Of a stretch of 64,000 nt of DNA, positions 46,314 through 59,056 are shown piece after piece. The notes under the pieces were generated by a model. It saw only the letters and a program-made list of their open reading frames with translations. It made no database searches and had not been told where the DNA came from. Location: NCBI GenBank assembly GCA_905182985.1, contig CAJJDN010000002.1, forward strand, positions 124,001 to 188,000, given 5' to 3'. Position numbers and translations under genes: made by a program. Each line of letters begins with the position of its first letter. Within the stretch, counting starts at the first letter, position 1. The stretch is from Paramecium sonneborni. Lineage: Eukaryota; Ciliophora; Oligohymenophorea; Peniculida; Parameciidae.

Positions 46314-46970
46314 TCATAATTTTTTAATTTTATTATGTCTAATTGATTTAACTCTTTCATTGGTTCTATTGATAAACTTGGCTTTCTCAAGGATTCCCTA
46401 ACCACTCTTTCTTTTTTATTCCATTTATGATTCAAGTTTTTCTTTTGTCGTATATTACTTCCAATCTAATTTCGATTTAGTCACAGAATTAATGGTCTTT
46501 GCTTTATTGGTCAATTTCTTAATAACTTCTCTGTAATATCGAAAGCTCTCTCTCAACTCTCTCATAGACAAAGCTAATATAAGATTATTGATTACAATTT
46601 CCAGTAGGTTATTTAACTTATTTAGATTATGCAGGTTCTATGTTTTCTTCTTATATTTCCCCTTTATCATTAATTAAAAATGATTTTCCGGCAAATTTGA
46701 CTCGTTTCACTTAAACACGATTCTGTTCTTTGGATACAATAATTGATTACCATCAAGTACTTCCTTTACAATTTACTATGGAGTCTTGGTACAAATCTTA
46801 GGTTGATAAAGATCAATTTTTTTCATTTCTTAGTAGATCTCATCAATATTTAATATTTTAGGATGATTTGTATTTTTGTTATGATTGGAATCATCTGATT
46901 CTTCAGGGACATATTCTACATCATCATCACTTTCAATATCTATGCCGTAAAGTTTAATTTTTTTGGACAT
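46314..46970 (-). CDS. BCNT/Swc5 (CFDP1)-like chromatin protein with one frame break
   Basis: About 211 residues, ATG 46970, TGA 46314-46316, intron 46574-46595. The acidic N-terminus (DIESDDDVEYVPEESDDSNH) and the C-terminal BCNT domain (TINSVTKSKLDWKQYTTKEK, then EQKRKSGQGILEKAKFINRT) fit the Swc5/CFDP1 family, a subunit of SWR1-type complexes that exchange histone H2A.Z. The middle motif VKRVKFAGKSFLI also fits. Between NRIVFK and VKRVKF (46705-46716) the frame needs a -1 shift: the sequence GTG TTT AAG TGA stops otherwise. One missing A (TTT AAA GTG) would restore it. No intron explains it. Confidence 0.82.
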
Positions 46971-47116
46971 ATAAAAATTATACTCTAGAGATAATTTTTG
47001 ATAAGAATTTAATAATAGTACTAAGAATAAGTTTAGAATGGTATTGAATAGGTTTTCATTAATCGTGCAGTTCCTAATGATATGATAATAAATTAAAACT
47101 AAAAATATAAATAACT

Positions 47117-47482
47117 ATGATAGTATTCTTATTGCTGATAGGAGTTTAAGCTTAATATTTGGCTAAAAATAGAACTTGCCAAAAAAGAATGTTTAGATAT
47201 ATGTAAAGTTCTATCATTTTGTATTCCTTTATAAAAAGGATGTAGAAGTTATTGTAATCCACTAAATCAAATTTGCATAATGTTTCCAATATTTACAAAA
47301 AACTAATTTATAGGTAATCTAAAGAATATTTTAATCGAGCTGATTGTCATTACATTAAATTTTAAGATTATTTTGTCTTATGTGTCTAATTGTAGATTAT
47401 TTTTCATAATTTTCAAATGCCCATTCTATGTAAAATGCATAATGAAAGATTAATAATGAATTTAATAATAAGAATAGAGTGA
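47117..47482 (+). CDS. Secreted cysteine-rich protein, frame break near N-terminus
   Basis: MIVFLLLIGVQAQYL is a clear signal peptide with a cleavage site near VQA/QY. The mature part starts AKNRTCQK and, one frame over, continues ECLDICKVLSFCIPLQKGC and RSYCNPLNQIC, a dense cysteine pattern; an intron at 47314-47339 leads to DCHYIKFQDYFVLC and TGA 47480-47482. The two frames join if the A6 run in TGCCAAAAAAGAA is A5. The product would be about 113 residues, secreted or surface-bound. No named family; function unknown. Confidence 0.6.
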
Positions 47483-47795
47483 CTTATTTCAAGTTCCACT
47501 CAAGTAGAAGAATATTTATTTTTTTGATACTTGCAATGAAAGATATTATTTGGTTGAAGAAAAATTTTAATAGATATCTAACTAGATTTCTGAAATTTGA
47601 AGGCAATTTTGCAGGCTTATATCTTAAAATGAAGCGAATTTTGTTAATTCTATACTTTCTTAAAAAAATTTTCTGAATTAATATGTTTGTTGTTAAAAAG
47701 AGTATGCTTAATAGCTGTTTTAATGTCTTGATTGTCAATGACATCAATTCTTAAATTTTCAATGAAAACACATAATCATTTCAGATAAATTTATT
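47483..47795. other. 313-bp spacer, nothing recognised
   Basis: AT-rich. Both strands are open over part of it but with hydrophobic low-complexity content and no recognisable motif. Confidence 0.45.
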
Positions 47796-48005
47796 ATGAA
47801 TCTAAAATTTTATATAATTCTCCTTACCTGCATAGTTTGTGATGTCAATTATAAATTATATGATTCTTCGGAACTTTTTGTACTGTGCGACAAAAATGGA
47901 GTTTGCACATCCAGTACAATTTATAAATATACAATTTAAAATAAAACAACCAATCTTAAATTTAAAAGTTATAATTATATTAAAAATGATCTTTAAGTAT
48001 GTTGA
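47796..48005 (+). CDS. Putative small secreted protein
   Basis: 69 residues, ATG 47796, TGA 48003-48005. Starts with a signal-peptide-like MNLKFYIILLTCIVCDV and continues with mixed polar sequence containing three more Cys (LFVLCDKNGVCTSS ... LQVC). The same frame after the stop (SGYEQSNKCAMAYFF) still looks protein-like, so it may be the 5' part of a longer decayed gene. Low-confidence call based on composition only. Confidence 0.4.
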
Positions 48006-48144
48006 TAATTTTCTGGATATGAATAATCTAATAAATGTGCTATGGCTTATTTTTTTAATTGATTTCTCTCATGTCAATAATATAGTACAATGTAGTTAAT
48101 ATATTAAATTAATCATATTATAATTAAAATCTTAATTATTAAGG

Positions 48145-50016
48145 ATGGCTGATGCATCTTAAATTTATAGTCAAAAAAAGTATTTATATAGGCAGGATGG
48201 TTTATTTATTCGATTCAATGACAATGATAAAGAATTGATAATTAGATCTTAAAATGGATAAATTGACGTATAATTAAGGTAAAAATTTTAAGATGTTAAT
48301 CTATAATAATCAGATTGTTTAGAATTCAATGCAATTTATGGAATAATAACTTTAAGATAATTGAATTATTTAGTTGTCGTAGTAAAAGCTGCATCCATAA
48401 GCTCAATTATGAATTTACCAATTCTTTAAGCAGAGAAATTCTAATTCATTCCTATCGAGGATAAAAAGTAATATGAAATTAATAAAATCAAGAATAAACT
48501 CTAAAGATGCCTAATATATTGCAGGTCTTCAGGAGATATTTAATACAAAAACATTTTATTATTCTGATTAATACGATCTTACAAATTCTTTGTAGAGATA
48601 TATAGAAAATAAAGGAGTTCGTAAACCATTATCCTAATTTTGGGTGAACAGTGAGAATTCTAAGCCTTTTCGTCTATGTAATCCAGAATAATGGATACCA
48701 ATCTTTATTTCTGGATTAATAGCAATTAAATATTTCAAATTAAATGAGATAGATTGTTAAATCTGTTTAATTAGTAGACGAGATAAGAGAAGAATGGGTA
48801 GAAGATTCATTAGTAGAGGCGCTGATTTAGATGGTAATTGTAGTAATTTTGCAGAAACAGAATAAATATTTAGATACTAATCAAATTATTTTTCATTTTT
48901 ATAATCAAGAGGTTCAATGCCTTTTAAATGGATATAAAAACCAGATTTAAAATGGGCACCAAAGGCTAAAATCTTAGGAGATATTACTACTAACACTGAA
49001 ATAGCTTAAAAACATTTTTCTGATTAATTTTAATTAGGAATTCAAAGACATATTCTTGTTAATTTAATTGATAAAAAAGGTACATAAAATATTTTAGGAA
49101 ATTATTATAATGAAATTATAAATAGATTAAAAATTGATAATTTGAGGTATATTTGGTTTGATTTTCATCATGAATGTAGAGGAATGAAGTATTAAAATTT
49201 ATCTAAATTAATAAATATGATGGCTTCTGATTTAAAATTAGAAGATTAATTTAATTTTGATTTAAAATCAGGAACTTCTTAATTAAATATAATTAATGTG
49301 ATGACTACTTAGAAATGTATTATTAGAACTAATTGTGTCGATTGTTTAGATCGAACAAATGTTGTTTAATCTGTTATTGCTAGACATTAACTTTGGAATA
49401 TATTATAAAAATTAGGAATAAGAAGAAACACTGTAAAAAATTCAATTTATTTTAGAACTTAGCAATGGAACCATTTCCTGATAAATTAGAATAGATATTT
49501 CGAGATATTTGGACATTGAATGCAGATACAATATCATTACTTTATACTGGAACAGGAGCTTTAAAGACAGATTCTACAAAAAAAGGAAAAAGAACAGTGT
49601 TGGGAGCTATAGAAGATGGTAGAAGATCTATAATTAGATATTTTATTGGAAACTTTCATGATGGAGGAATTTAAAATAATATTGATGTTTTAACAAATAA
49701 AATAGATTTGAAAAAACATCAATTTAACAATAGATTCTTTACTGGATGGCATTGTCTGATTTTGATTGTAAATAATATTTATTAATAAAAGTTTGCATCT
49801 GTTTAATTTGGATTATGGAAATTTAGTGGATTAGCTTTGGAAAATCAAAAAATGAATTAATTTTTGGGCATTCAAAAAAAATAAGAGAATAATAATGAAT
49901 AGCTGAAGATGACAATAGCCCAATTTGTTTTAGTAGCAACTGGAATGTTTATTATTAGAACATTTATCTTAAGTAAATATAAACTGTTTGTCAGAGAAGC
50001 TAAGCTAAACCATTGA
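48145..50016 (+). CDS. SAC1: SAC1-type phosphoinositide phosphatase
   Basis: 607 residues, ATG 48145, TGA 50014-50016, introns 48468-48492 and 49433-49455. Catalytic P-loop NCVDCLDRTNVVQSVIARHQ carries the CX5R(T/S) motif that removes phosphates from phosphatidylinositol phosphates. Other SAC landmarks: RRMGRRFISRGADLDGNCSN, NFAETEQIF, LGIQRHILVNLIDKKG, FHHECRGMKY. The C-terminus has two hydrophobic segments (HCLILIVNNIY region and TIAQFVLVATGMFIIRTFIL), as in ER/Golgi-anchored Sac1, and ends KYKLFVREAKLNH. It converges on the coiled-coil gene with 42 bp between stops. Confidence 0.95.
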
Positions 50017-50058
50017 TTGAATACACAATGAAAATTTATAAAATTGATTAAATTCAAG

Positions 50059-51301
50059 TCATTATTTATTACTATAATGAGATTATCTTTTTAATTAATC
50101 TCTATATAATTAAAGTTCTTATTCCTTATGATTTAACAATTAATTTAATCTATTGCATTCATTTTAAAACAAAGAAACCTTGCTTTCTAAATCTTTTAAA
50201 TTTTAATTAACTTATTACGAATTACTTTACCTTCTTAATATATCAATTTCTTTATTTCTATCATCAATGATTTTTCTTAGACTAAACAAGATTAATATAA
50301 AATCATACTTAAAAATTTCTAGTTTTGAAAATTCATTTTCTTAGACTATTTTTTCCATTCTATTTAATTTTTATTAAACAGTATCTAAATCATCTTATTT
50401 TAACTTTAAATTAAGTTCAGCTTTTTTTAAATCTGATTATAGATTGACTATAAAATTAATTCTTAATATTACATATATTTTGATCTTTAGTTCTAGATTT
50501 GGCCAAAAAGTTTTAAGCTTCATAACTATAGGATTCAAGAGATTGACATCTTCTCTGTGATTCATCCAACTATTCTCTTAGTCTATTCATTTCAACTTAA
50601 ACAATATTTTCATTATCTTAAACAGCTCTTTTCATTCTTTCAACTTCCATTTCAACATTAAATCTAGTTTTTAATTGATCCTCTAAACTTGAATATCTAA
50701 ATCTCCATTAATCAATTTCTGAATTCAAATCTAAAATAGTCTTATTAAGCCTATCCACTTCTTATATTAATTGATTTACTCTTCCAGTATCTTCAAAATA
50801 ACTAATTTTCTCAGATGCAATATTTTATTGTTTCAATCTAAAATTTTCTTATTGCAAATCGTATATTTGTTTTTCTAAGAATGTACATTTATCTAGAATC
50901 AAAATTCAATCATACTTCTCCATGGTTCTTCAATATCTATTCGAGGTACAACCTTAACTGGTTTATCATAGTGTTAAATTTCTTAATATATAGTCTAAGG
51001 TTAAACAAAATTTTATAAAATTGGAGCACTTTAAGTTGGCTATTAAAATTGTTATTATTTATTCAATGCTTAAACTTCTGGTGATAATTAGAACTTATTT
51101 ATATTTAAATTTTACTTCTTATGCATAAGCTCTTGCAGGTGCTTATCCAAATTAAATAGGCAATTCTCGCCCTTATTCTAAACTTAAGGGTTTTTAACTA
51201 TATTAAGTATTAATGTCTTGATTCATCATTTGTGGGTATCTTAATTAATCATATGTAGATCTGCCATTCATCCCATTAATAGGATCTCTATATGATTACA
51301 T
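50059..51301 (-). CDS. Coiled-coil protein with Gln/Pro-rich N-terminus
   Basis: About 381-390 residues, ATG 51301, TGA 50059-50061, introns 51094-51115, 50893-50915, 50448-50472 and probably 50282-50308 (27 nt, frame-neutral). The first 130 residues are Gln/Pro/Tyr-rich; from CTFLEKQIYDLQQENFRLKQ onward it is heptad-like coiled coil to the end (RMKRAVQDNENIVQVEMNRL; KEIDILRRQSNSQQVNQNLK). Typical of structural proteins of the ciliate cortex or basal body, but no family is recognisable. Confidence 0.78.
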
Positions 51302-51431
51302 TTTTTATGTTAAATAAATAAAATTTATTATATAATAATGCATTTTGTAAATATATTTTAAAATTAATTGTATTTTATTAACTAATTTTATAAATTTGTA
51401 AGTTATATTGTCTTAATTATTTATATAAATT

Positions 51432-54400
51432 ATGGACACTATTAAATAAAAATGGAAAAACTATACCTTATAAAAAAGACTGAAAGATCTTTGGGAGGAT
51501 TATAAGAAAGTTTCAAATTTATCTGATGACCCTTAAACACTTAAAAAGTAATTTGTAATTTCTTATAAGATTTTAAAACTTTCTTGAATAAGCAAATATA
51601 ACAATAAAGAATTTTTTAAAAAGCAATGATTAGCATTTAGAATTAATCTTAGTTGATGCCAATTAAGTATTAGTGGTCATTTTAGATTATTTGAATAAAT
51701 TTCCTGAAATCTAAAAAAGGTTATATATTTTTAAACTAATCTTTAGAAACGCAGACTAAGGACAATTAATTTAAGATATAATGGAATAATGTATTTAATT
51801 AGCAGAATAAATTTTGAGAGAACCAAAGTATAGGAAAAGTGTGGAAAATTCACATAATGTCTTGTCTGATTTTTTAAATTTAATAGAAAAAGCATAAAAG
51901 ACTGAATCAAAAGTTCTAATCATTAAATTAATTGTAATTGTTTTCATCTAACAAAGGTTTTATTTTCAGAGAACTTAAATTAAAGAATTGAATTTTTTGA
52001 ATAATAAGGATTCCATAAATTACTCTCAATACTAATGAACAAGGATCCATAACTTAATCGAATAATTTCTAAAGCATTATTACATTTTTTACTTATAGAA
52101 GATCTAAATTAAGTCGTAATTTGCAATGTAGAAGACAGTCAAGAATAAACTATAAAATAAAAATTTAGTAAAATTGCTGAATCATTAAGATCATTTGCAT
52201 TTCAAGGTATTGATCAATTATTAATTTTATTATAGAACTCTCTAAAGTTTTTCTTCCATCTTAAAATAATAAATAGTTAAGCATAAAGTAATTTTATGTA
52301 GAAAAAAAGGAAATCTAAACTTTATAATAAGCTATCGAATAATCAATAAGTTTATAGTCAATTTTTGAAGTCGATTTAAGTTTTTATATGAACTCTTAAT
52401 CAATAACTAGATCTACTTCAGATTAGGATTAAAACAAGAATGAATTTTATGAAAAAATTATTAGTATTAGTAACACTCCTCCAGATAAACTGGCATTATC
52501 ATAAACATAATTAGAAAGTTCCCAATCCGAAGATATACTTAAAGAGTTTTAAGTACTTTAAGGTGGGTTTAAAGCTATCTTGGAAACACTTGAAAAAGCT
52601 ACTTCTGAAGTTTAAGTTGATCTACTCTAGACTATTTAATAAATATTACAAAATAATGCTAGAAATAAAATAGAATTTAAAAGAGTCAATGGTTATCAAT
52701 TACTAAATGATTTTATTTGTAATAAGGACTAATAAGATGAATAATTTTAATAACAATTCTATAATTTCTTAAAATAAATATCAACAACTGAAAGTGAAAT
52801 AGATGATTTAGATGCATTTACTTTAATGCTTGAACTATTACCTATTTAATAAGATAAAATTCTCAATATAATTATTGAAGTTTTAAATTAAAATTGGAAA
52901 AATGCGATCATAGCAAAAAGATTAAAATTGTATTATTACTTAGCTATTATATAAATGAGATAATATTTATCATCAGACCAAATTTCTGAGAAATTCTGTA
53001 ACATTGATAATGAGTACATGTTTTCTAACTTTAAAAACATTTTAGTCAAAGTAAAATTTTCACAGACAGATGAAATATGTTAATAATTATTTTAACTTTA
53101 TGAATAACTAAATTAATTAGAGGGATTTTACAGTCTTGAATTCGAAGCAATCTAAAGTTAATTAGCCATATTATTTATTGATGATGTTGATAAATTTAAG
53201 TAAATAGTTGCTTTTGCTTTCAAAATGATAGAAATGAAAATGAGTAAGAAATGTAGATACATGAATTCCTTTGATCATTAAAGTGAATTGGCATTTCGAA
53301 ATTTTAGCATCATTTTTGAATAAATATATCATACCTTTTAAATGGCTAAAAAAAATAATATTTAAGATGCAAAAGATTAATCTAATTATGTTTTTTTTAT
53401 ATAAATTATAGAAATTATCAATTCATTTTTAGTGTGTGATCACAATATATAAAAACAAGAAGTAGATATATTTAAAAATATGGTTAGTTAAAATAGATGC
53501 GAATAGTTTATGAATTTAATTAAACCATATCTTAAATTAATTTCAAGTAAGTAGATTTTAGAACTATTTGATTTTGAATATAATGAAAATAGTAATTTAG
53601 CTATTGCTCATTTATAATTTCGCTTGAATTAAGTGTTGTTTAATTCACTAGCAGGAATAATGAGACATAATGATTTAAAAATAGAACCTTAAATGGTTTT
53701 ATACTTAATCTATTCTTAATATGAAATGTGGAATTCTTTAGAATAGCAACCACAAAACCCCATAACCCCTTTATTAGAATTTCTAATAGATATTTCGAAA
53801 TTAAATTCTTAATACTTATAATGTATCTCTCACTTTTTTTACAAAATCAAATTGCATGATGAAAATTCTCTTGTGATTGAAAATCTCATATAATTTTTAA
53901 AGTAATAAGATTTCAAAAATTAAGATTTAGTTGTAAATATGCTTATTTCAATCTGCAAGAATTTACCATCGTATAATGATATGGTTAATCTATATCCTGT
54001 ATTAATACAATTTATAGAAATGTATTTGAACAAAGTTGATTTGGAGTTGTGGCTTGATTTTTTATTTTCAGGAGAAATAATCAAAAAATTAAATGAACAA
54101 AATTATGGAGCTGCTATGAGTGATATTTTAAGCTTATTATCTATTCACAGTATGTTTTAAGATAAAGTATTTGATAAGATGATAAATGGAGAATATTTAA
54201 CAAACTCTTTTGCTACTCTATAATACGAAACAACCAAAGAATAAAGTATTAAATTATCAAATATATTGTATTTATTGAATGCCAAAAGTAATAAGATCAA
54301 AGTATTTATTTTTATATATTTTTTTTTAGAATCCTATTTATAGCAATAAATAGAAATTTTTTTAATTGATCTAAAAGCTATTTAATGGAGAGGAATTTTC

Positions 54401-55859
54401 AAATTAATTATGTAATACTATTTATAAACTTGTGTTTTGGAATTTTGATAGTTATCATCTACTTTATACAGAGAATAGCAGCAATGTTTCTTCAGTTATG
54501 GGAAGAAGTGAATTTGCTGAAATAATTTAAAAAACCTAAAAATAATATTTAGAAAATAAATAGCCAATATAACGTATAACAAATTTGGAATCTTTAGAAC
54601 TTTTCTTTTTGATGTTGGTTAAAAACAAATCTCAAAATTATGTAATAGAAATTTTAAAGATATTTGAATCAATTTTAGATAATTAAAATTTAGCAACATT
54701 ATTAGATTCAAATATAATATAAAGTTTATGTTTGCTATTATAAAATTCTGATAAAAGAATAGAATAATAAATTTATAAAATTATAAGAACAATTATTTAA
54801 TATGATTTAAGTAAGTCTAACAAATTGAAGATAATCGACATGTTAAAGAGACATGATGATGCATCTCATATTTTGATTGATTATTTAAAGGATTTACTAT
54901 AGAATCCAGTAATTAAGAATGATCATATGATCTTTTTGAAAAATTTTGACTTTTTAGTAAAAAATTTTGAAGAGTTAGTTGGTTTTAATGAAGAAATAGA
55001 TATTTTATTATTTCAAATAATCAATTTGATGGCATCTAAAAATTCACCAGATATAAGATCAGTATTAAAGTAGTTGAATCTATTTGAATTTAGAGATAAT
55101 TTGGCATTACAAATTATCAAATATAAAATGAAACCATAATAGTTGATGGATATTTTATCTGGAATTCCCTTTGCTTAATTATGCAATAGTAGAAACTTTA
55201 AAGAATCACATTGTATGGCGTATTTATTGTAAAGGTTGATTCAACACAAAGATCATTTTGGTTTACCCCTTTTGATTATAAAGATTTTAAAATATGATAT
55301 ATCATCGATAGAAGATAATAGAAAGTATGTAGGTAAGCTTTTACAAAATGAATAATTGATAAATTTTTTTTATCCATAAATGTTAAGAAAATCAAGTAAA
55401 AGTTTAAAATGTTTTGATTAAGAAGATTAAAAAAATTAAAGTTAAAGTTCATCAGAAACAGATGCAGCTTTTTCGTAGAATATGACTGTGGATCAATTTT
55501 TAACACTATTTTTTAGTGATAAATTGTAGGATGAAAGATAACAAATAAAATTGAGTTTAGAGAGAGCACTAATCCCTGTAGAAAGTGAATACAAGAGATA
55601 AATAATGAGATATAATATGAAAAAATAAAATCGATTATCAAAATTATCAGAGCAAGAAGAATGTGATAATTAAAGAGTAAGATTTATAAAATATATATAG
55701 ATTTAAACTTCAAATAATGATTGGGAATTTAAGATACAATCTCGTTTGAAAAAGAGCAATGAGCGATCTAAATAGAGAAATTAAAAATAATAGGAATTAT
55801 TTGAATAGTCATTGGCTGATGGAGAGAATTAATGGTTTAAATTGTGTTTAGGATAATGA
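51432..55859 (+). CDS. Very large helical-repeat protein, unknown function
   Basis: About 1,400 residues, ATG 51432, TGA 55857-55859. Introns at 51548-51569 and one of 23 nt near 51937-51960 were mapped; others are likely but not all resolved. The sequence is a long series of amphipathic helices with Leu/Ile and Asn, HEAT/armadillo-like (for example RIISKALLHFLLIEDLNQVV, LVVNMLISICKNLPSYNDMV, VLIQFIEMYLNKVDLELWLD). The C-terminal 120 residues are basic and charged (QIMRYNMKKQNRLSKLSEQE). Such solenoids serve as scaffolds or transport factors. No catalytic motif seen. Boundaries are good; internal exon structure is partly inferred. Confidence 0.75.
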
Positions 55860-55898
55860 AATTTATATATATAATATTAAAGTATGTTTGTATAGGAC

Positions 55899-57560
55899 AT
55901 GCAATTTATAAGACAAAGTGATCAAAACTTTGTAATAAATACTTAATCGTTTCAAACAATTGTATTTTAGTATGATCGATAAAATCAAATGCAATTACAA
56001 GAGAAATAGCTTTACGATAGTTTAAAAAATAGAGTTCTGAAATTAGGACAGACAATAATGATAGGTGGTAATCCTTTTAAGGTTTTTTTATTGAATCCAC
56101 TTAATGGTCATGTTGGAGATACTACTTCAATACTATGTTATCCAGGAGATTTGAGCAATAATAAAACTTTATAATAAGTTTAATTTCTTAATCTATCGGA
56201 AGAGAAGAAAGAACATATAACCAGACTTCCAATTAACTAACATATAAGTTAAGATTAATAATTGATTATTGATGGATTACTTATGCAAGTTATTCGATGT
56301 TAACCTGAAGATGGAATATTTAGATAATAAACTGTAATTTATTATGCTATTAGAATAGGAATGTAGAGTAGTTAACTCTGGAAAACCAACAATATAGGAA
56401 ATTCAGATAATAATATAAAATTAGTAGGAACCAAATAAATAAGAATTAATGAAAAATTACATATAACCTCATTTTATGATTCCAAGATATGTTAGAGAAG
56501 GATCTAGATTAAAGATAAAAGAAGTAGATTTTATAATTAAATCATGTAAACCTAGAAAAGGATTTATTGATAACAGGACATTAATTTAATTGTTTGATAA
56601 TGAACAATTTACATTTAAATCAATGAATGATGAGGATGAAGAAACAGGAGGACTTTAAGTATAGATTAATACACTTAAAATCTTATAAGATAAAACAGCA
56701 TCTAGAAATTAATTTGTTTAGAAAAGAAAAAAGTTATATAGCATGATGGAAAACTATTGTTAATATGATGAAAAAGAAAATTAGATTGTTCTTTCTTCCA
56801 GAGATATAAGCAGTCGAAGTTAATCTATAAATGATTTTCCAATATTTCCAAATACATTCCTTTCTTAATTGCATAAAGAAATTGATGAAGTCTCTCATGA
56901 TTTAGAAAGTGATCTTATGGATAGTGATGAAACTCATTAAGGTATAGGACTTCATGAATAGAATCAAAAATTGTCATAGATGACTTTACCTGTATTCTTT
57001 AAAAATATGTTAATTTCTAATAAACATGGAGCTAATAGATAATCTAGACTTTAATAACCTGAATAGCCTTATTCTGATGATTCTTCTTTGGATCGATCTA
57101 TTGATTCAGATATAAATAATGCATAAATATTATAAAGTGAAACTTCACTTCTTATTCATGAAGATTAACCTCATTTAACTGCTCTTCCTAGATATTTTGA
57201 TGAAATTGTTTTAGTATATATTAAATCTTATCATTATTTAGTTTAATTCATAAAGATGGTTACCTATAATTCATGATGGAGTTTCCTAAAATATAATAAA
57301 TAAATTTCCAGAAAGAAAAATAGATCTTAAATGGATTTAAAATAAAGGTAAAAATGAAAATGCCGATTTTTGTAAATGTATGATTTGCTTAATGGATTAC
57401 TCTGATGAAGAAATAGTTAGAACTTTACCTTGTCGTAATTATTTTCATTTATTTACTTTTAGTACATTATTTTCATTGTGAGTGTATAGATTTCTGGTTA
57501 GCAAAAAGTCGTAAATGCCCAATTTGTAAAACTGGATGTGACTAATATCTGAACTATTGA
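55899..57560 (+). CDS. RING-H2 E3 ubiquitin ligase-like protein
   Basis: 526 residues, ATG 55899, TGA 57558-57560, introns 56334-56358, 57214-57241 and 57435-57462. Near the C-terminus a RING-H2 finger is complete once the last intron is removed: CKCMICLMDYSDEEIVRTLP, then CLHYFHCECIDFWLAK and CPICKTGC. The cysteines and histidines follow the C3H2C3 order of E2-recruiting fingers. The N-terminal 200 residues look globular (LGQTIMIGGNPFKVFLLNPL; LIIDGLLMQVIRCQPEDGIF) and could be an FHA-like or other beta domain, unassigned. The middle is Ser/Asp-rich. No transmembrane segment. Confidence 0.88.
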
Positions 57561-57581
57561 TTTATTTAAATTATTAACGAA

Positions 57582-58685
57582 ATGATTAAAACTGCATATA
57601 AAAAACAGCCACTCATTCCTAAATTATCTAATCTAACTTCTGCTATTGAAATATAATAACCGTTGTCTTGTAGATAATAAAAATAGACATATGTTTCTTT
57701 TATTTAACCATCTATTAAAACTACAAGACTTAAAGAAAATAATTATAAATATACCAAAACTCCAACAAAATCAGATCATACTAATTTAAATGTTAGTAAA
57801 CATAGTAGATCACCCAACGGTTCTCAAATATAATCTAGTCAAACAATTTTAAATGTTTTAAATCAAAATATAAAATTAAGATAATAACAATAATCATATT
57901 AATGTTCAAACTATAAATCAAATAATGTTACTCCATAAAAGTAAATTTAGTAGGAAGAACAGAATAAAATTGATAAAATCTAAACTTAAGAATTGTACTA
58001 ATAAATAATCAAATAAAGACAATAAAGTATTCGAAATATTTAATAAACTATTAATTGCATTAATCATGTAGATAAAAAAGCAAAATTTTTCAAGCTAAAT
58101 GAAAAACAAGAAAAATAATATTTCTGTTCTCTTTGTGCTATTTAAGAAGCTTATGAAGGATTAATATATGATATGAAAACTAATTAACTGATTCCTAAAA
58201 AACACAATTAAAATAGTTGGATTTTGAAATATGATGAGCCAACTACTTAGGAATAGAATAAGAAAATATAATAATTAAATGAATTTTTAGAATTAGCTAG
58301 ATAATTATATGACTCTGCAAAAATTAAAAAAGAGATCTCTTTAAAATACAATGTCCACGAAATGCTTGCTGAAATTGAAAGTATTAGTTAGGATATAATG
58401 AACAATGCTTAAAATATCATACAAAATGTCGAATCAAAATCATTCCAGATGATACTTTAAAATTATGTTAATAGATTGTAATAATTTGATATAATAATTA
58501 ACAAACAAAATATTGTTAACAAATTACCTTTGAAAAAGTAAGTTTTAATAAGTTTTTAAAATAAAGATAGTTTTGTTAATCCTGATTAAATGGAGTTTAC
58601 AGATTCGCTTATGTTAAGAGAATCAGAAACATAACATTTTTTGGATGATTGTAATGATGTTACTTTATATTCACCAAATTTCTGA
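57582..58685 (+). CDS. B-box-like zinc-binding protein, Gln/Asn-rich N-terminus
   Basis: 367 residues in one frame, ATG 57582, TGA 58683-58685, 21 bp after the RING gene. The first 150 residues are Ser/Thr/Asn/Gln-rich. In the middle, TINCINHVDKKAKFFKLNEK and QQYFCSLCAIQEAYEG give Cys/His spacing of a B-box-type finger. The last 170 residues are helical with acidic/basic alternation (EMLAEIESISQDIMNNAQNI), probably coiled coil. This is the RBCC/TRIM arrangement without the RING, directly next to a separate RING gene; a functional link is possible but unproven. Confidence 0.7.
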
Positions 58686-59056
58686 AATAATTTTATGTGT
58701 AATTCATTTTTAATGCTATCTAAATAAAATTCTATCCAATTTAATTTTTCTTTAATAATTAGTTTAAATTACGATCTTAATTAGAGGACTTTAATCCAAA
58801 AATATATGCCAGATATATAAAGAAGAAATCATAAAGCATTTATATAATTTGATTTTTTTTAATTAAAACATCAGTTATATTTCATATTATAAATTATGAT
58901 TATAATTCTTGTCATAAAAATGATAATAAAGCCTACAATCAATTATTATTTTAAAAATAATACTTTTTAATGAAGAGCAGAAGTTTATAATACCTATTTT
59001 CATTTAATCTATAATATTGAGAAGGAAAATTTTATAATTATATTATAAACAATAAT
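58686..59056. other. 370-bp intergenic, nothing recognised
   Basis: AT-rich 3' flank of the B-box-like gene and 5' flank of the pseudogene. Confidence 0.6.

Noticed and set aside
48003..48060. TGA readthrough or selenocysteine in the small secreted gene, because the frame after the stop looks coding.
   Set aside because: No supporting context and no hairpin inspected; a decayed longer gene is simpler.
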